Shown piece by piece: positions 1 to 6,520 of a DNA stretch of 64,000 bases. How positions within the stretch are numbered: position 1 is the first letter of the stretch; the number at the start of each line of letters is the position of its first letter. The DNA is from Eubacteriales bacterium (lineage in GTDB: Bacteria > Bacillota_A > Clostridia > Lachnospirales > Lachnospiraceae). Position numbers and translations under genes: made by a program. Location of the stretch: contig JAUNJL010000005.1 in assembly GCA_030533315.1 (NCBI GenBank), forward strand, positions 8,570-72,569, written 5' to 3'. The notes beneath the pieces were generated by a model, which was given only the letters and a program-made list of their open reading frames with translations, made no database searches and was not told the origin of the DNA.

Positions 1-39
1 GAAGGAGAGCCTGGAGGGATCGCCGCAGCAAAAAAGTAA
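1..39 (+). CDS. C-terminal end of an unidentified upstream gene (partial)
   Basis: An open frame runs from the window edge to a TAA at 37-39 and would encode a short tail ending in two lysines. It is followed by an A-rich stretch and the next gene's ribosome binding site, so it would be the previous member of the glycerol-type operon. A glycerol kinase or similar gene is a common neighbour, but twelve codons are too few to identify anything, and the other two frames are also open here. Confidence 0.3.
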   Translation, partial: EGEPGGIAAAKK

Positions 40-60
40 AAAAAAAAAGAGGTTGTCAAA

Positions 61-1518
61 ATGTATGACGTTGTTGTGATCGGCGCCGGCGTGATCGGCT
101 CATCGGTGGCAAGATACCTGAGCCGGTATCACGCCCGGGTGTGTGTGGTGGAAAAGGAGGAGGATGTCTGCTGCGGGACATCGAAGGCGAACAGCGCCAT
201 CGTCCACGCAGGGTTTGACGCCAGGGAAAATTCCCTGAAGGCCAGATATAACGTGGCGGGAAGCAAGATGATGCCGGCCCTTGCCAGGGAGCTGGATTTT
301 CCTTACCGGCAGAACGGGAGCATCGTCCTCTGTCTGAGGGAGGAGGATCGCCCCAGGCTGGAGGCGCTCTATGAGAATGGAATCAAAAACGGGGTGGAGG
401 GGCTTCGGATCATGGAGCGGGAGGAGCTGCGAAAAAAGGAGCCCCACGTTTCGGAGAAGGCCGTCTGCGCCCTGTGGGCGCCTACGGGAGGCATCGTCTG
501 TCCCTTTCTTATGACCATCGCCATGGCCGAGAATGCTTATGCCAACGGCGTGGAATTTCGGTTCTGCACCCAGGTTTTGGGGATCCAAAAAGAGGAGGAA
601 GGCTGGAGGCTGGAGACGGATGGGGGAAGCATCCGCAGCGCCTGCGTGGTCAATGCGGCAGGCGTGTACAGCGACCGCTTCCACAATATGGTCAGCAGCC
701 ATAAGCTGCATATCACGCCCCGAAGGGGGGATTATTTTCTCCTGGATAAAGAAACCTGCGGGTTTGTGGAAAGCACCATATTCCAGCTCCCGGGCCAGAT
801 GGGCAAGGGGGTCCTGGTGAGCCCCACGGTCCACGGGAACACCATCGTGGGACCCACCGCCTTTGACATTGAGGACAGGGAAGGAGTCAATACCACGGCG
901 GAGGGTCTGGAGATGATTCGGGAGAAGGCCTCCGCCCTGGTGGAGGGCCTGCCCGTCCGCCAGGTGATCACCAGCTTTGCCGGACTCAGGGCCCATGAGG
1001 AGGGGCATGAGTTCCTTGTGGGGGAGGCGTCGGACGCACCTGGATTTTTTGACTGTGCCGGCATCGAGTCCCCAGGCCTGTCCTCCGCTCCGGCCATCGG
1101 ACAGGCCGTGGCGGAAATGGTGAGGGAGAAGCTGTCCCTTTCGGAAAAGCTGGATTTCGTCCCCACCAGGAAGGGGATCCTGGATCCAGATACCCTGAGC
1201 AGGGAGGAGTACCAGGCCCTCATCCGCAGGGAGCCGGCTTACGGCCAGATCATCTGCCGGTGCGAGAGGGTCACGGAGGGAGAGATCATAGACGCCATCC
1301 GCCGTCCCCTGGGGGCGAAGAGCCTGGACGGGGTAAAGCGCCGGGTCCGGGCCGGGATGGGCCGCTGTCAGTCCGGCTTTTGCAGTCCCAGGGTCATGGA
1401 GATCCTGGCACGGGAGCTGCAGGTGGATATCCGGGAGATCACCAAGAGCGGCGGAGATTCTCGGATCATCGCAGGGGTCACGAAGGAGGTCTGCCAGGAA
1501 GGGACTTCCTGTCAGTGA
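61..1518 (+). CDS. FAD-dependent glycerol-3-phosphate dehydrogenase-like protein with BFD-type [2Fe-2S] domain
   Basis: This 485-residue flavoprotein should oxidise glycerol-3-phosphate, or a related 2-hydroxy substrate, in the cytosol or at the inner face of the membrane. The N-terminus has the dinucleotide-binding motif GAGVIGSSVARYL (residues 8-20), followed by a DAO-type FAD fold with a CCGTSKANSAIVHAGFD segment typical of the GlpA/LhgO group. The last ~90 residues form a BFD-like [2Fe-2S] domain with cysteines in ICRCE and GRCQSGFC, as in anaerobic GlpA. An AGAGG motif precedes the ATG. It is followed after 80 bases by an FAD/NAD oxidoreductase and then a DUF1667 protein, the usual clostridial three-gene order. 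L-2-hydroxyglutarate oxidase-like activity is an alternative, but the operon favours glycerol-3-phosphate. Confidence 0.88.
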   Translation: MYDVVVIGAGVIGSSVARYLSRYHARVCVVEKEEDVCCGTSKANSAIVHAGFDARENSLKARYNVAGSKMMPALARELDFPYRQNGSIVLCLREEDRPRLEALYENGIKNGVEGLRIMEREELRKKEPHVSEKAVCALWAPTGGIVCPFLMTIAMAENAYANGVEFRFCTQVLGIQKEEEGWRLETDGGSIRSACVVNAAGVYSDRFHNMVSSHKLHITPRRGDYFLLDKETCGFVESTIFQLPGQMGKGVLVSPTVHGNTIVGPTAFDIEDREGVNTTAEGLEMIREKASALVEGLPVRQVITSFAGLRAHEEGHEFLVGEASDAPGFFDCAGIESPGLSSAPAIGQAVAEMVREKLSLSEKLDFVPTRKGILDPDTLSREEYQALIRREPAYGQIICRCERVTEGEIIDAIRRPLGAKSLDGVKRRVRAGMGRCQSGFCSPRVMEILARELQVDIREITKSGGDSRIIAGVTKEVCQEGTSCQ

Positions 1519-1597
1519 ACTCGGGAAAAGGGCGGATGATGACGGTGATGTGGGCGCCTGTGCGGCCAGTGCGCCATGAAAGGGGAAAATATAAGAT

Positions 1598-2860
1598 ATG
1601 TTGAATTATGATATGGTGATCGTTGGAGGCGGGCCGGCGGGTCTGGCGGCTGCCGCCAGCGCCTATGACGCGGGGGCCCGCAGCATCCTGATTCTGGAGC
1701 GGGATCGGGAGCTGGGAGGGATCCTGAATCAATGCATCCACAATGGCTTCGGCCTGCACACCTTCGGCCAGGAGCTGACCGGGCCGGAGTATGCGCAGCG
1801 GTTTATTGATATGGTACGGGAGCGGGGGATTGAATACAGGCTGGACACCATGGTCCTTAGTCTTAGCCCGGATAAGGTGGTCACCGCCGTGAACCGGAGG
1901 GACGGGCTTTTTGAGATCCAGGCAAAGGCCATTGTCCTGGCCATGGGCTGCCGGGAGAGAAGCCGGGGAGCCCTGAACATTCCAGGCTTCCGTCCGGCGG
2001 GGATCTTTTCCGCAGGGACGGCCCAGCGCTTGGTGAACATGGAGGGCTTTCTGCCTGGACGGGAGGTGGTCATTCTGGGCTCCGGGGACATCGGCCTGAT
2101 CATGGCCCGCCGTATGACTCTGGAGGGAGCCAAGGTCAAGGTGGTGGCAGAGCTGATGCCCTACTCCGGAGGACTGAAGCGGAACATCGTCCAGTGCTTG
2201 GACGATTTTGGCATTCCTCTGAAGCTGAGCCACACGGTGGTGGACATCCAGGGAAAGGAGAGGGTCACCGGAGTGACCATCGCACAGGTGGACGACCGGG
2301 GACGTCCCATGGCCGGAACGGAGGAGCATTATGACTGTGACACCCTGCTTTTGTCCTGCGGCCTGATCCCGGAGAACGAGCTTTCCCGGGAGATGGGAGC
2401 CAGAATCAGCCCCGTGACAAACGGTCCCGTGGTGGATGAGAGCCTGGAGACCTCCATTCCCGGGGTGTTCGCCGCGGGGAACGTGCTCCACGTCCACGAC
2501 CTGGTGGACTTTGTCTCCCAGGAGGCGGCCAGGGCGGGACGGGCCGCTGCCGCCTACGTCCGGGGGGAGGGGGCGAGAGAGGAAAGCCCCATCCAGATCG
2601 CCTTTGAGGGAGGCCCCCGGTACACGGTTCCCACCTTCATCTCCCCCTCCAGGGTGGGGGAGGAGGCCACGGTACGCTTCCGTGTGGGGAGCGTCATGAA
2701 GGACCGGTATATCAATGTTTATTTTGACGATCAGCGGGTGATCCACCGGAAGCGCCCCGTGATGGCGCCCGGTGAGATGGAAGAGGTGAGACTGAAAAGG
2801 TCCATGTTTGAAAACCATCCCGGCCTTTCCGGCATCACCATCAGGGTTGAGGAGGCATAG
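1598..2860 (+). CDS. FAD/NAD(P)-dependent oxidoreductase, partner of the glycerol-3-phosphate dehydrogenase
   Basis: A 420-residue pyridine nucleotide-disulfide oxidoreductase-type protein. The FAD motif GGGPAGLAAAASAYDAGA is at residues 9-26. A second dinucleotide fold begins at VVILGSGDIGLIMARRM (about residue 154) and should bind NAD(P). The C-terminal FAD-contact motif is VFAAGNVLHVHDLVD. There is no redox-active CxxxxC of the thioredoxin reductase type. Proteins of this kind sit directly after GlpA-like dehydrogenases in clostridia and probably pass electrons between the flavin/Fe-S dehydrogenase and a nicotinamide acceptor. The gene ends two bases before the next start, so the two are translationally linked. 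Confidence 0.85.
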   Translation: MLNYDMVIVGGGPAGLAAAASAYDAGARSILILERDRELGGILNQCIHNGFGLHTFGQELTGPEYAQRFIDMVRERGIEYRLDTMVLSLSPDKVVTAVNRRDGLFEIQAKAIVLAMGCRERSRGALNIPGFRPAGIFSAGTAQRLVNMEGFLPGREVVILGSGDIGLIMARRMTLEGAKVKVVAELMPYSGGLKRNIVQCLDDFGIPLKLSHTVVDIQGKERVTGVTIAQVDDRGRPMAGTEEHYDCDTLLLSCGLIPENELSREMGARISPVTNGPVVDESLETSIPGVFAAGNVLHVHDLVDFVSQEAARAGRAAAAYVRGEGAREESPIQIAFEGGPRYTVPTFISPSRVGEEATVRFRVGSVMKDRYINVYFDDQRVIHRKRPVMAPGEMEEVRLKRSMFENHPGLSGITIRVEEA

Positions 2861-2862
2861 AT

Positions 2863-3225
2863 ATGGAAATAAAAAATCTGACCTGTATCGGCTGTCCCAT
2901 GGGCTGCTCCCTGAAGGTGACCATGGGGCTGGAGAACATTTTCGTGGAAGGAAACATCTGTCCCCGGGGGGACGCCTACGCCCGGAAGGAGGTGACCAAT
3001 CCGACCAGGGTGGTCACCTCCACCGTCCGGGTGACGGGGAGCCGCACCGGAGCGGCGGCAGTCCCCTGTAAGACTGCGGGAGACATCCCCAAGGACAGGA
3101 TCTTTGCGGTGATGGAGGACATTGCCGGGGTGTCGGTTTTGGCTCCCGTCCATATAGGAGAGGTGGTCAAGGCCAACGTGGCCGGCACCGGGGTGGACAT
3201 GATAGCCACCAAGGAAATTGTATAA
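2863..3225 (+). CDS. DUF1667 cysteine-motif protein of the glycerol-3-phosphate dehydrogenase operon
   Basis: A 120-residue protein of the DUF1667 family, which occurs almost always beside GlpA-like dehydrogenases. The N-terminus carries CIGCPMGC and, further on, GNICPRGDAYARKE, giving four closely placed cysteines suited to an iron-sulfur cluster or zinc. By position it is the small electron-transfer or assembly subunit of the dehydrogenase complex, a role analogous to GlpC; this is inference. The ATG lies two bases after the previous stop. No obvious terminator follows; the next features are an AT-rich patch and the G-tract promoter. Confidence 0.85.
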   Translation: MEIKNLTCIGCPMGCSLKVTMGLENIFVEGNICPRGDAYARKEVTNPTRVVTSTVRVTGSRTGAAAVPCKTAGDIPKDRIFAVMEDIAGVSVLAPVHIGEVVKANVAGTGVDMIATKEIV

Positions 3226-3258
3226 AGCTTGTATATAGAAGAATCTTTATGAAACATA

Positions 3259-3288
3259 TTGACTATTTGTATGGGGGGGGGGTATTAT
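3259..3288 (+). promoter_or_regulatory. Candidate phase-variable promoter with a G10 tract in the spacer
   Basis: TTGACT (3259-3264) and TATTAT (3283-3288) are separated by 18 bases, of which the last ten (3273-3282) are an uninterrupted run of G. Slipped-strand mispairing in the tract would change the -35/-10 spacing and thus promoter strength. The promoter of the paralogous gene at 10608 has the same design with G11. Box positions are read directly; switching is inferred. Confidence 0.65.
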
Positions 3289-3333
3289 TAAATGAGCATT
3301 TAAAATGGGATATGATCGCTACGGATTTCAGAC

Positions 3334-3400
3334 AGACCGGGTTGGGAACCATGCATCCATCCGGTCTATGGTTCTTTGGGGGGAGGCTACCATAGACCGG
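3334..3400 (+). promoter_or_regulatory. 5' leader with mutually exclusive hairpins
   Basis: Three copies of one 7-base element lie in alternating orientation: AGACCGG (3334-3340), CCGGTCT (3361-3367) and AGACCGG (3394-3400). The middle copy can pair with either neighbour. The downstream pairing extends to a perfect 12-bp hairpin (3361-3372 with 3389-3400, 16-base loop). GAACCAT (3346-3352) can also pair with ATGGTTC (3368-3374). This resembles a leader with alternative folds, but no T-run follows, so any control would act on translation or RNA stability. No known riboswitch signature was recognised. Confidence 0.5.
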
Positions 3401-3450
3401 CACGGCGGTACCGGGGAAGATAGCGTTTGGAGGGACATGGGGAGGAAGGT

Positions 3451-6069
3451 ATGGAAAAGCTACTAAAGGATGAGTTTGGACTAGATAAAAAGCTGAGGCT
3501 TCGGCTGGGCGTGGGATTGGCAGTATTTTTGGGTGCGACGGTCCTGGCCTGCTTTGGCTTGTATTTCAGTACGAGATCGGTGATCGTGAAGCAGGTGACC
3601 AGCAACGTGGCCAACGTCAGTCAGCTGAATGAGGATTCCATCTCCAGGGCCATTGTGAATCGAAAGGTCCTGATGAGGGCGATCGCCGACCGGGTGGTGG
3701 AGAGGAATATTGAGGACGTGGATGCGATCCTTCGGGAGCTGGTGGCCTATGCAGGCTCTTATGGCTTCAGCAACATGGGAATCCTGGACGAAAAGGACCG
3801 GCTTTATACGACGGACAGCAAGGTGTTGGACGCATCGGATTTGACCTTTATTGATGAGGTGCGGTCGGACGATTTTTATATTTCCGAGAGCTACCAGCCC
3901 CTGGACGGCGGCAAGTACATGGTAAACATTTTTTCCTATCCTCTGTACCTGAAAAGCGGGAAGAGGTACCATATTTTGGCCACCTATTATTCCAGGAATC
4001 TGACGGAGCGGATGAACACCACCTCCCTCAGGGGAACGGGCTACACATTCATCATGAACAGCCAGGGGAAGGTGGTGATCTTTCCGCAGGATTATGAGGA
4101 TGAGACCTACAATGACCTGATGAATTTCCTGGACGACGGTCCAGAGATCATCCCCCAGGAAAGCGGGGATGGCTATTTCCAATACAAAGGGGAGCGCTAT
4201 TATGCGCACTTTGAAAAATTGGAGGTCAACGACTGGTACCTGATGACCTGCGCCAGAAGGGCGGACGCCTTTGCAGGCCTGCATGTGATCATTCGAAACG
4301 GCACGGTGGCCATCGTTTTGATGTGGTTCTTCATCCTTTTGGGTATCATTATCATGTTCGGCACCATTTTCCGTACCAACAGGGAGCGGCGAAACTTTGC
4401 CTTTTATGACGGCCTGCTGGGTATCGGCAATGGAAACGCTTTGGCCGTGACCTTCAAAAAGCTGTCCCCCAAGATCCGGAAGGATATGTATCTGGTGATC
4501 TTTGACATTGACCGGTTCAAGGAGTTCAACTATATCTACGGGGAGGAGGCGGGAGACCGGCTCTTGCAGTATATTGTCCAGGTGTTCCGGGAGGATTTTC
4601 CCGAGATTTATCTGTTTCGCTATTTTTCGGACTATTTTATCACCCTGGACAGGTGCCAGGATCAGAAGGTCTTTGAGGGAAAGATCGAACGGCTCATGGA
4701 AAGGTTCAAGGGGGACATCGACCGGGGGGAGGTGCAGCCCTTCGACGTCTCCATGGGCATCCGAAAGATCCAGGAGGGGGAGCCCCTGCAGAGGATCCTC
4801 AGCGATGCGCTGATCGCAAGAGGGGTCGTCAAGGGCAACCATATCCGGCATTATGCCTTCTATGACGATGAGATACGCCATAAGCGGGTCCGGTACATGG
4901 AGATGGAGACCAGCTTTCCCACGGCCCTGCAAAACAATGAGTTTCGGGTGTATTACCAGCCCAAGTACAATATGATCACCGGCGAGATCATAGGTGCGGA
5001 GGCTCTGGCCAGGTGGGTAAAGGACGACGGGACGGTGATCAGCCCCGGGGAGTTCATCCCCTGCTTCGAGCAGAGCCGCCAGGTCATTCTGCTGGATGAG
5101 ACCATTTTAAGGGGCGTGTGCCGCCAGATGCGGGAGATGCAGTCTGAGGGCATCCATGTGAAGCCGGTGTCGGTGAACCTTTCCCGGGTTCACCTGCGCC
5201 ACCCGGACATTCTGTCCAAGATCGAATCCATCGTGAAGGAATCAGGGATCGATCCTACTTTGCTGTCCTTTGAGATCACGGAGAGCGCCCTCTACGAGGA
5301 CAGCATTCCCCTAAAGACGATCGTGACCTACATCCACTCCCTGGGGTGCCAGGTGGATATGGACGACTACGGCGTGGGAGTCTCAGGGCCAAACGCCCTG
5401 GCCTCCAACAGCTTTGACACGGTGAAGCTGGACAAGTCCTTTGTGGATGGCCTGGGGAATGCCAGGATCGAGGACGTGATCCGCTCCACCGCCGCCATGG
5501 CCAAGAAGTGGGACATGAAGGTGATCGCCGAGGGCGTGGAGAATCCGGTGCAGATACGCAGCCTGGTGGGCCTTGGCTGTGTTCTGGGGCAGGGCTTTTA
5601 TTATTCCAGGCCGATGCCTGAGGAGGCCTACCGGACGCTTTTGAGGACGGCGCCCAGGGTTTCCGGCATGGGACTGGAGATTTCGGGCAATGCCAGGTAC
5701 TTTTCCAGGAGTGTCTGCCGCCTTCTGGACAGCAACCGGCTGCCCACCTACATCGTGGATCCGGAGCGGTTCATCGTCAGATACTGCAACGAGGCCATGT
5801 GCAAGGCCCTGGGCACGGATCCCACGGGAGGGCTGTGCTACCGCAGAATGCGGGGCCTGAGCCAGCCCTGCCAAGAATGCTCCGCCATGAGGCTCTACCG
5901 GGACGGAGACGATTCCCCCAAAGAGTTTCTCAGTATGCAGGGCATCTGGGTCATGCTCTATACCTCCTTCGTCCACTGGCAGGGCCGCAGCTCCATCCAG
6001 ATCACCTGCGTGGACATCTCAAAGCAAAAAGCCCTGGAAGAACAGCTGCGCCAGCTTCCCCAAAAATAA
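3451..6069 (+). CDS. Membrane cyclic-di-GMP phosphodiesterase: sensor, degenerate GGDEF, EAL and C-terminal cysteine PAS
   Basis: An 872-residue membrane signalling protein predicted to hydrolyse cyclic-di-GMP. In order: a transmembrane helix (about 20-38), a large extracytoplasmic dCache-like sensor (40-285), a second helix (286-308), a GGDEF fold whose signature is replaced by SDYF near residue 390 (so probably not a cyclase), an intact-looking EAL domain (about 483-730) and a C-terminal PAS domain (750-872). EAL residues seen include GAEALARW, VNLSR, EITES, the double-Asp loop MDDYGVG, VKLDK and AEGVE. The PAS carries CNEAMC, CYRR and PCQEC, matching the N-terminal PAS of the cyclases at 6521 and 13181. 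ATG 3451 is chosen because GGAGGAA lies just upstream; a TTG 24 bases earlier lacks a site. It is a close paralogue of the gene at 10608, which lacks the PAS. Confidence 0.88.
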   Translation: MEKLLKDEFGLDKKLRLRLGVGLAVFLGATVLACFGLYFSTRSVIVKQVTSNVANVSQLNEDSISRAIVNRKVLMRAIADRVVERNIEDVDAILRELVAYAGSYGFSNMGILDEKDRLYTTDSKVLDASDLTFIDEVRSDDFYISESYQPLDGGKYMVNIFSYPLYLKSGKRYHILATYYSRNLTERMNTTSLRGTGYTFIMNSQGKVVIFPQDYEDETYNDLMNFLDDGPEIIPQESGDGYFQYKGERYYAHFEKLEVNDWYLMTCARRADAFAGLHVIIRNGTVAIVLMWFFILLGIIIMFGTIFRTNRERRNFAFYDGLLGIGNGNALAVTFKKLSPKIRKDMYLVIFDIDRFKEFNYIYGEEAGDRLLQYIVQVFREDFPEIYLFRYFSDYFITLDRCQDQKVFEGKIERLMERFKGDIDRGEVQPFDVSMGIRKIQEGEPLQRILSDALIARGVVKGNHIRHYAFYDDEIRHKRVRYMEMETSFPTALQNNEFRVYYQPKYNMITGEIIGAEALARWVKDDGTVISPGEFIPCFEQSRQVILLDETILRGVCRQMREMQSEGIHVKPVSVNLSRVHLRHPDILSKIESIVKESGIDPTLLSFEITESALYEDSIPLKTIVTYIHSLGCQVDMDDYGVGVSGPNALASNSFDTVKLDKSFVDGLGNARIEDVIRSTAAMAKKWDMKVIAEGVENPVQIRSLVGLGCVLGQGFYYSRPMPEEAYRTLLRTAPRVSGMGLEISGNARYFSRSVCRLLDSNRLPTYIVDPERFIVRYCNEAMCKALGTDPTGGLCYRRMRGLSQPCQECSAMRLYRDGDDSPKEFLSMQGIWVMLYTSFVHWQGRSSIQITCVDISKQKALEEQLRQLPQK

Positions 6070-6070
6070 C

Positions 6071-6103
6071 ACGCCCCACACCCTGTGGGGCGTACACTTT
6101 TTT
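6071..6103 (+). terminator. Rho-independent terminator
   Basis: A perfect 10-bp stem (6071-6080 with 6084-6093, 3-base loop) begins just after the stop codon and is followed by ACTTTTTT. It should end the transcript of the EAL gene, so the cyclase at 6521 is probably transcribed on its own. Confidence 0.85.
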
Positions 6104-6153
6104 CAGAGCAAAATCCTCCCAGCCTCATAAGGCTCCTTCCCCCAAAAAACCAG

Positions 6154-6181
6154 TTGACTTTACCTTCCCCATCTGTTATCT
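6154..6181 (+). promoter_or_regulatory. Possible promoter for the cyclase at 6521
   Basis: TTGACT (6154-6159) and TTATCT (6176-6181) are 16 bases apart, just downstream of the previous gene's terminator. The -10 match is moderate. If used, it gives a leader of more than 300 bases that contains a terminator-like hairpin and the G9 tract. Confidence 0.35.
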
Positions 6182-6226
6182 TTGGATTAAAGAAAAACAC
6201 AACAGAACAACAGACAGATCGATCCT

Positions 6227-6263
6227 AGGCATAACTGTAAAAACCTGCAGCTATGCCTTTTTT
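6227..6263 (+). terminator. Terminator-like hairpin in the leader of the cyclase gene
   Basis: AGGCATA (6227-6233) pairs with TATGCCT (6252-6258), with an inner CTG/CAG pairing, followed directly by six T. It lies after the candidate promoter at 6154 and about 260 bases before the start codon, so it may be an attenuator or end a short RNA. A second hairpin follows (GTGAAGC 6265-6271 with GCTTCAC 6287-6293). Confidence 0.55.
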
Positions 6264-6423
6264 CGTGAAGCAAAGCTCCACATCCCGCTTCACGCCAGCT
6301 CTGTTCCCGCACCGTCTTAGGGGCCTGCGGGTACGGAGCCCCCATTTTCACTGATGGAAGCGCCCCCCTGCCCTTCCTGCCCTGTTCGGGGCCCGGGGAA
6401 GGGAGATGCCTGCACCAGTTCTG

Positions 6424-6472
6424 CCCCCGAAAAAAGCCGGGGGGGGGTAATCGCCCAGCTGTCTGGGCGATT
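6424..6472 (+). promoter_or_regulatory. G9 tract flanked by hairpins in the 5' leader
   Basis: A run of nine G (6439-6447) follows CCCCCG (6424-6429), so the run can form the 3' arm of a short hairpin in several registers. A perfect 10-bp hairpin (6449-6458 with 6463-6472, loop CTGT) comes directly after. The start codon of the cyclase is 49 bases further on. No -35 box at a proper distance was found, so the tract looks like a leader element, not a promoter spacer. Confidence 0.5.
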
Positions 6473-6520
6473 GCGTAAAGGACACCTTGAGGCAGGAGCC
6501 CAATGAGAGGAGGGTGCAGT

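Noticed and set aside
3289..3450. Known cyclic-di-GMP-I or -II riboswitch in the phosphodiesterase leader
   Set aside because: I could not find the conserved GEMM core or tetraloop-receptor pattern here or in the other leaders; only alternative hairpins are visible.
6439..6447. Third G-tract promoter of the same kind
   Set aside because: The run is followed by TAATCG, but there is no -35-like sequence at a suitable distance, so I call it a leader element.
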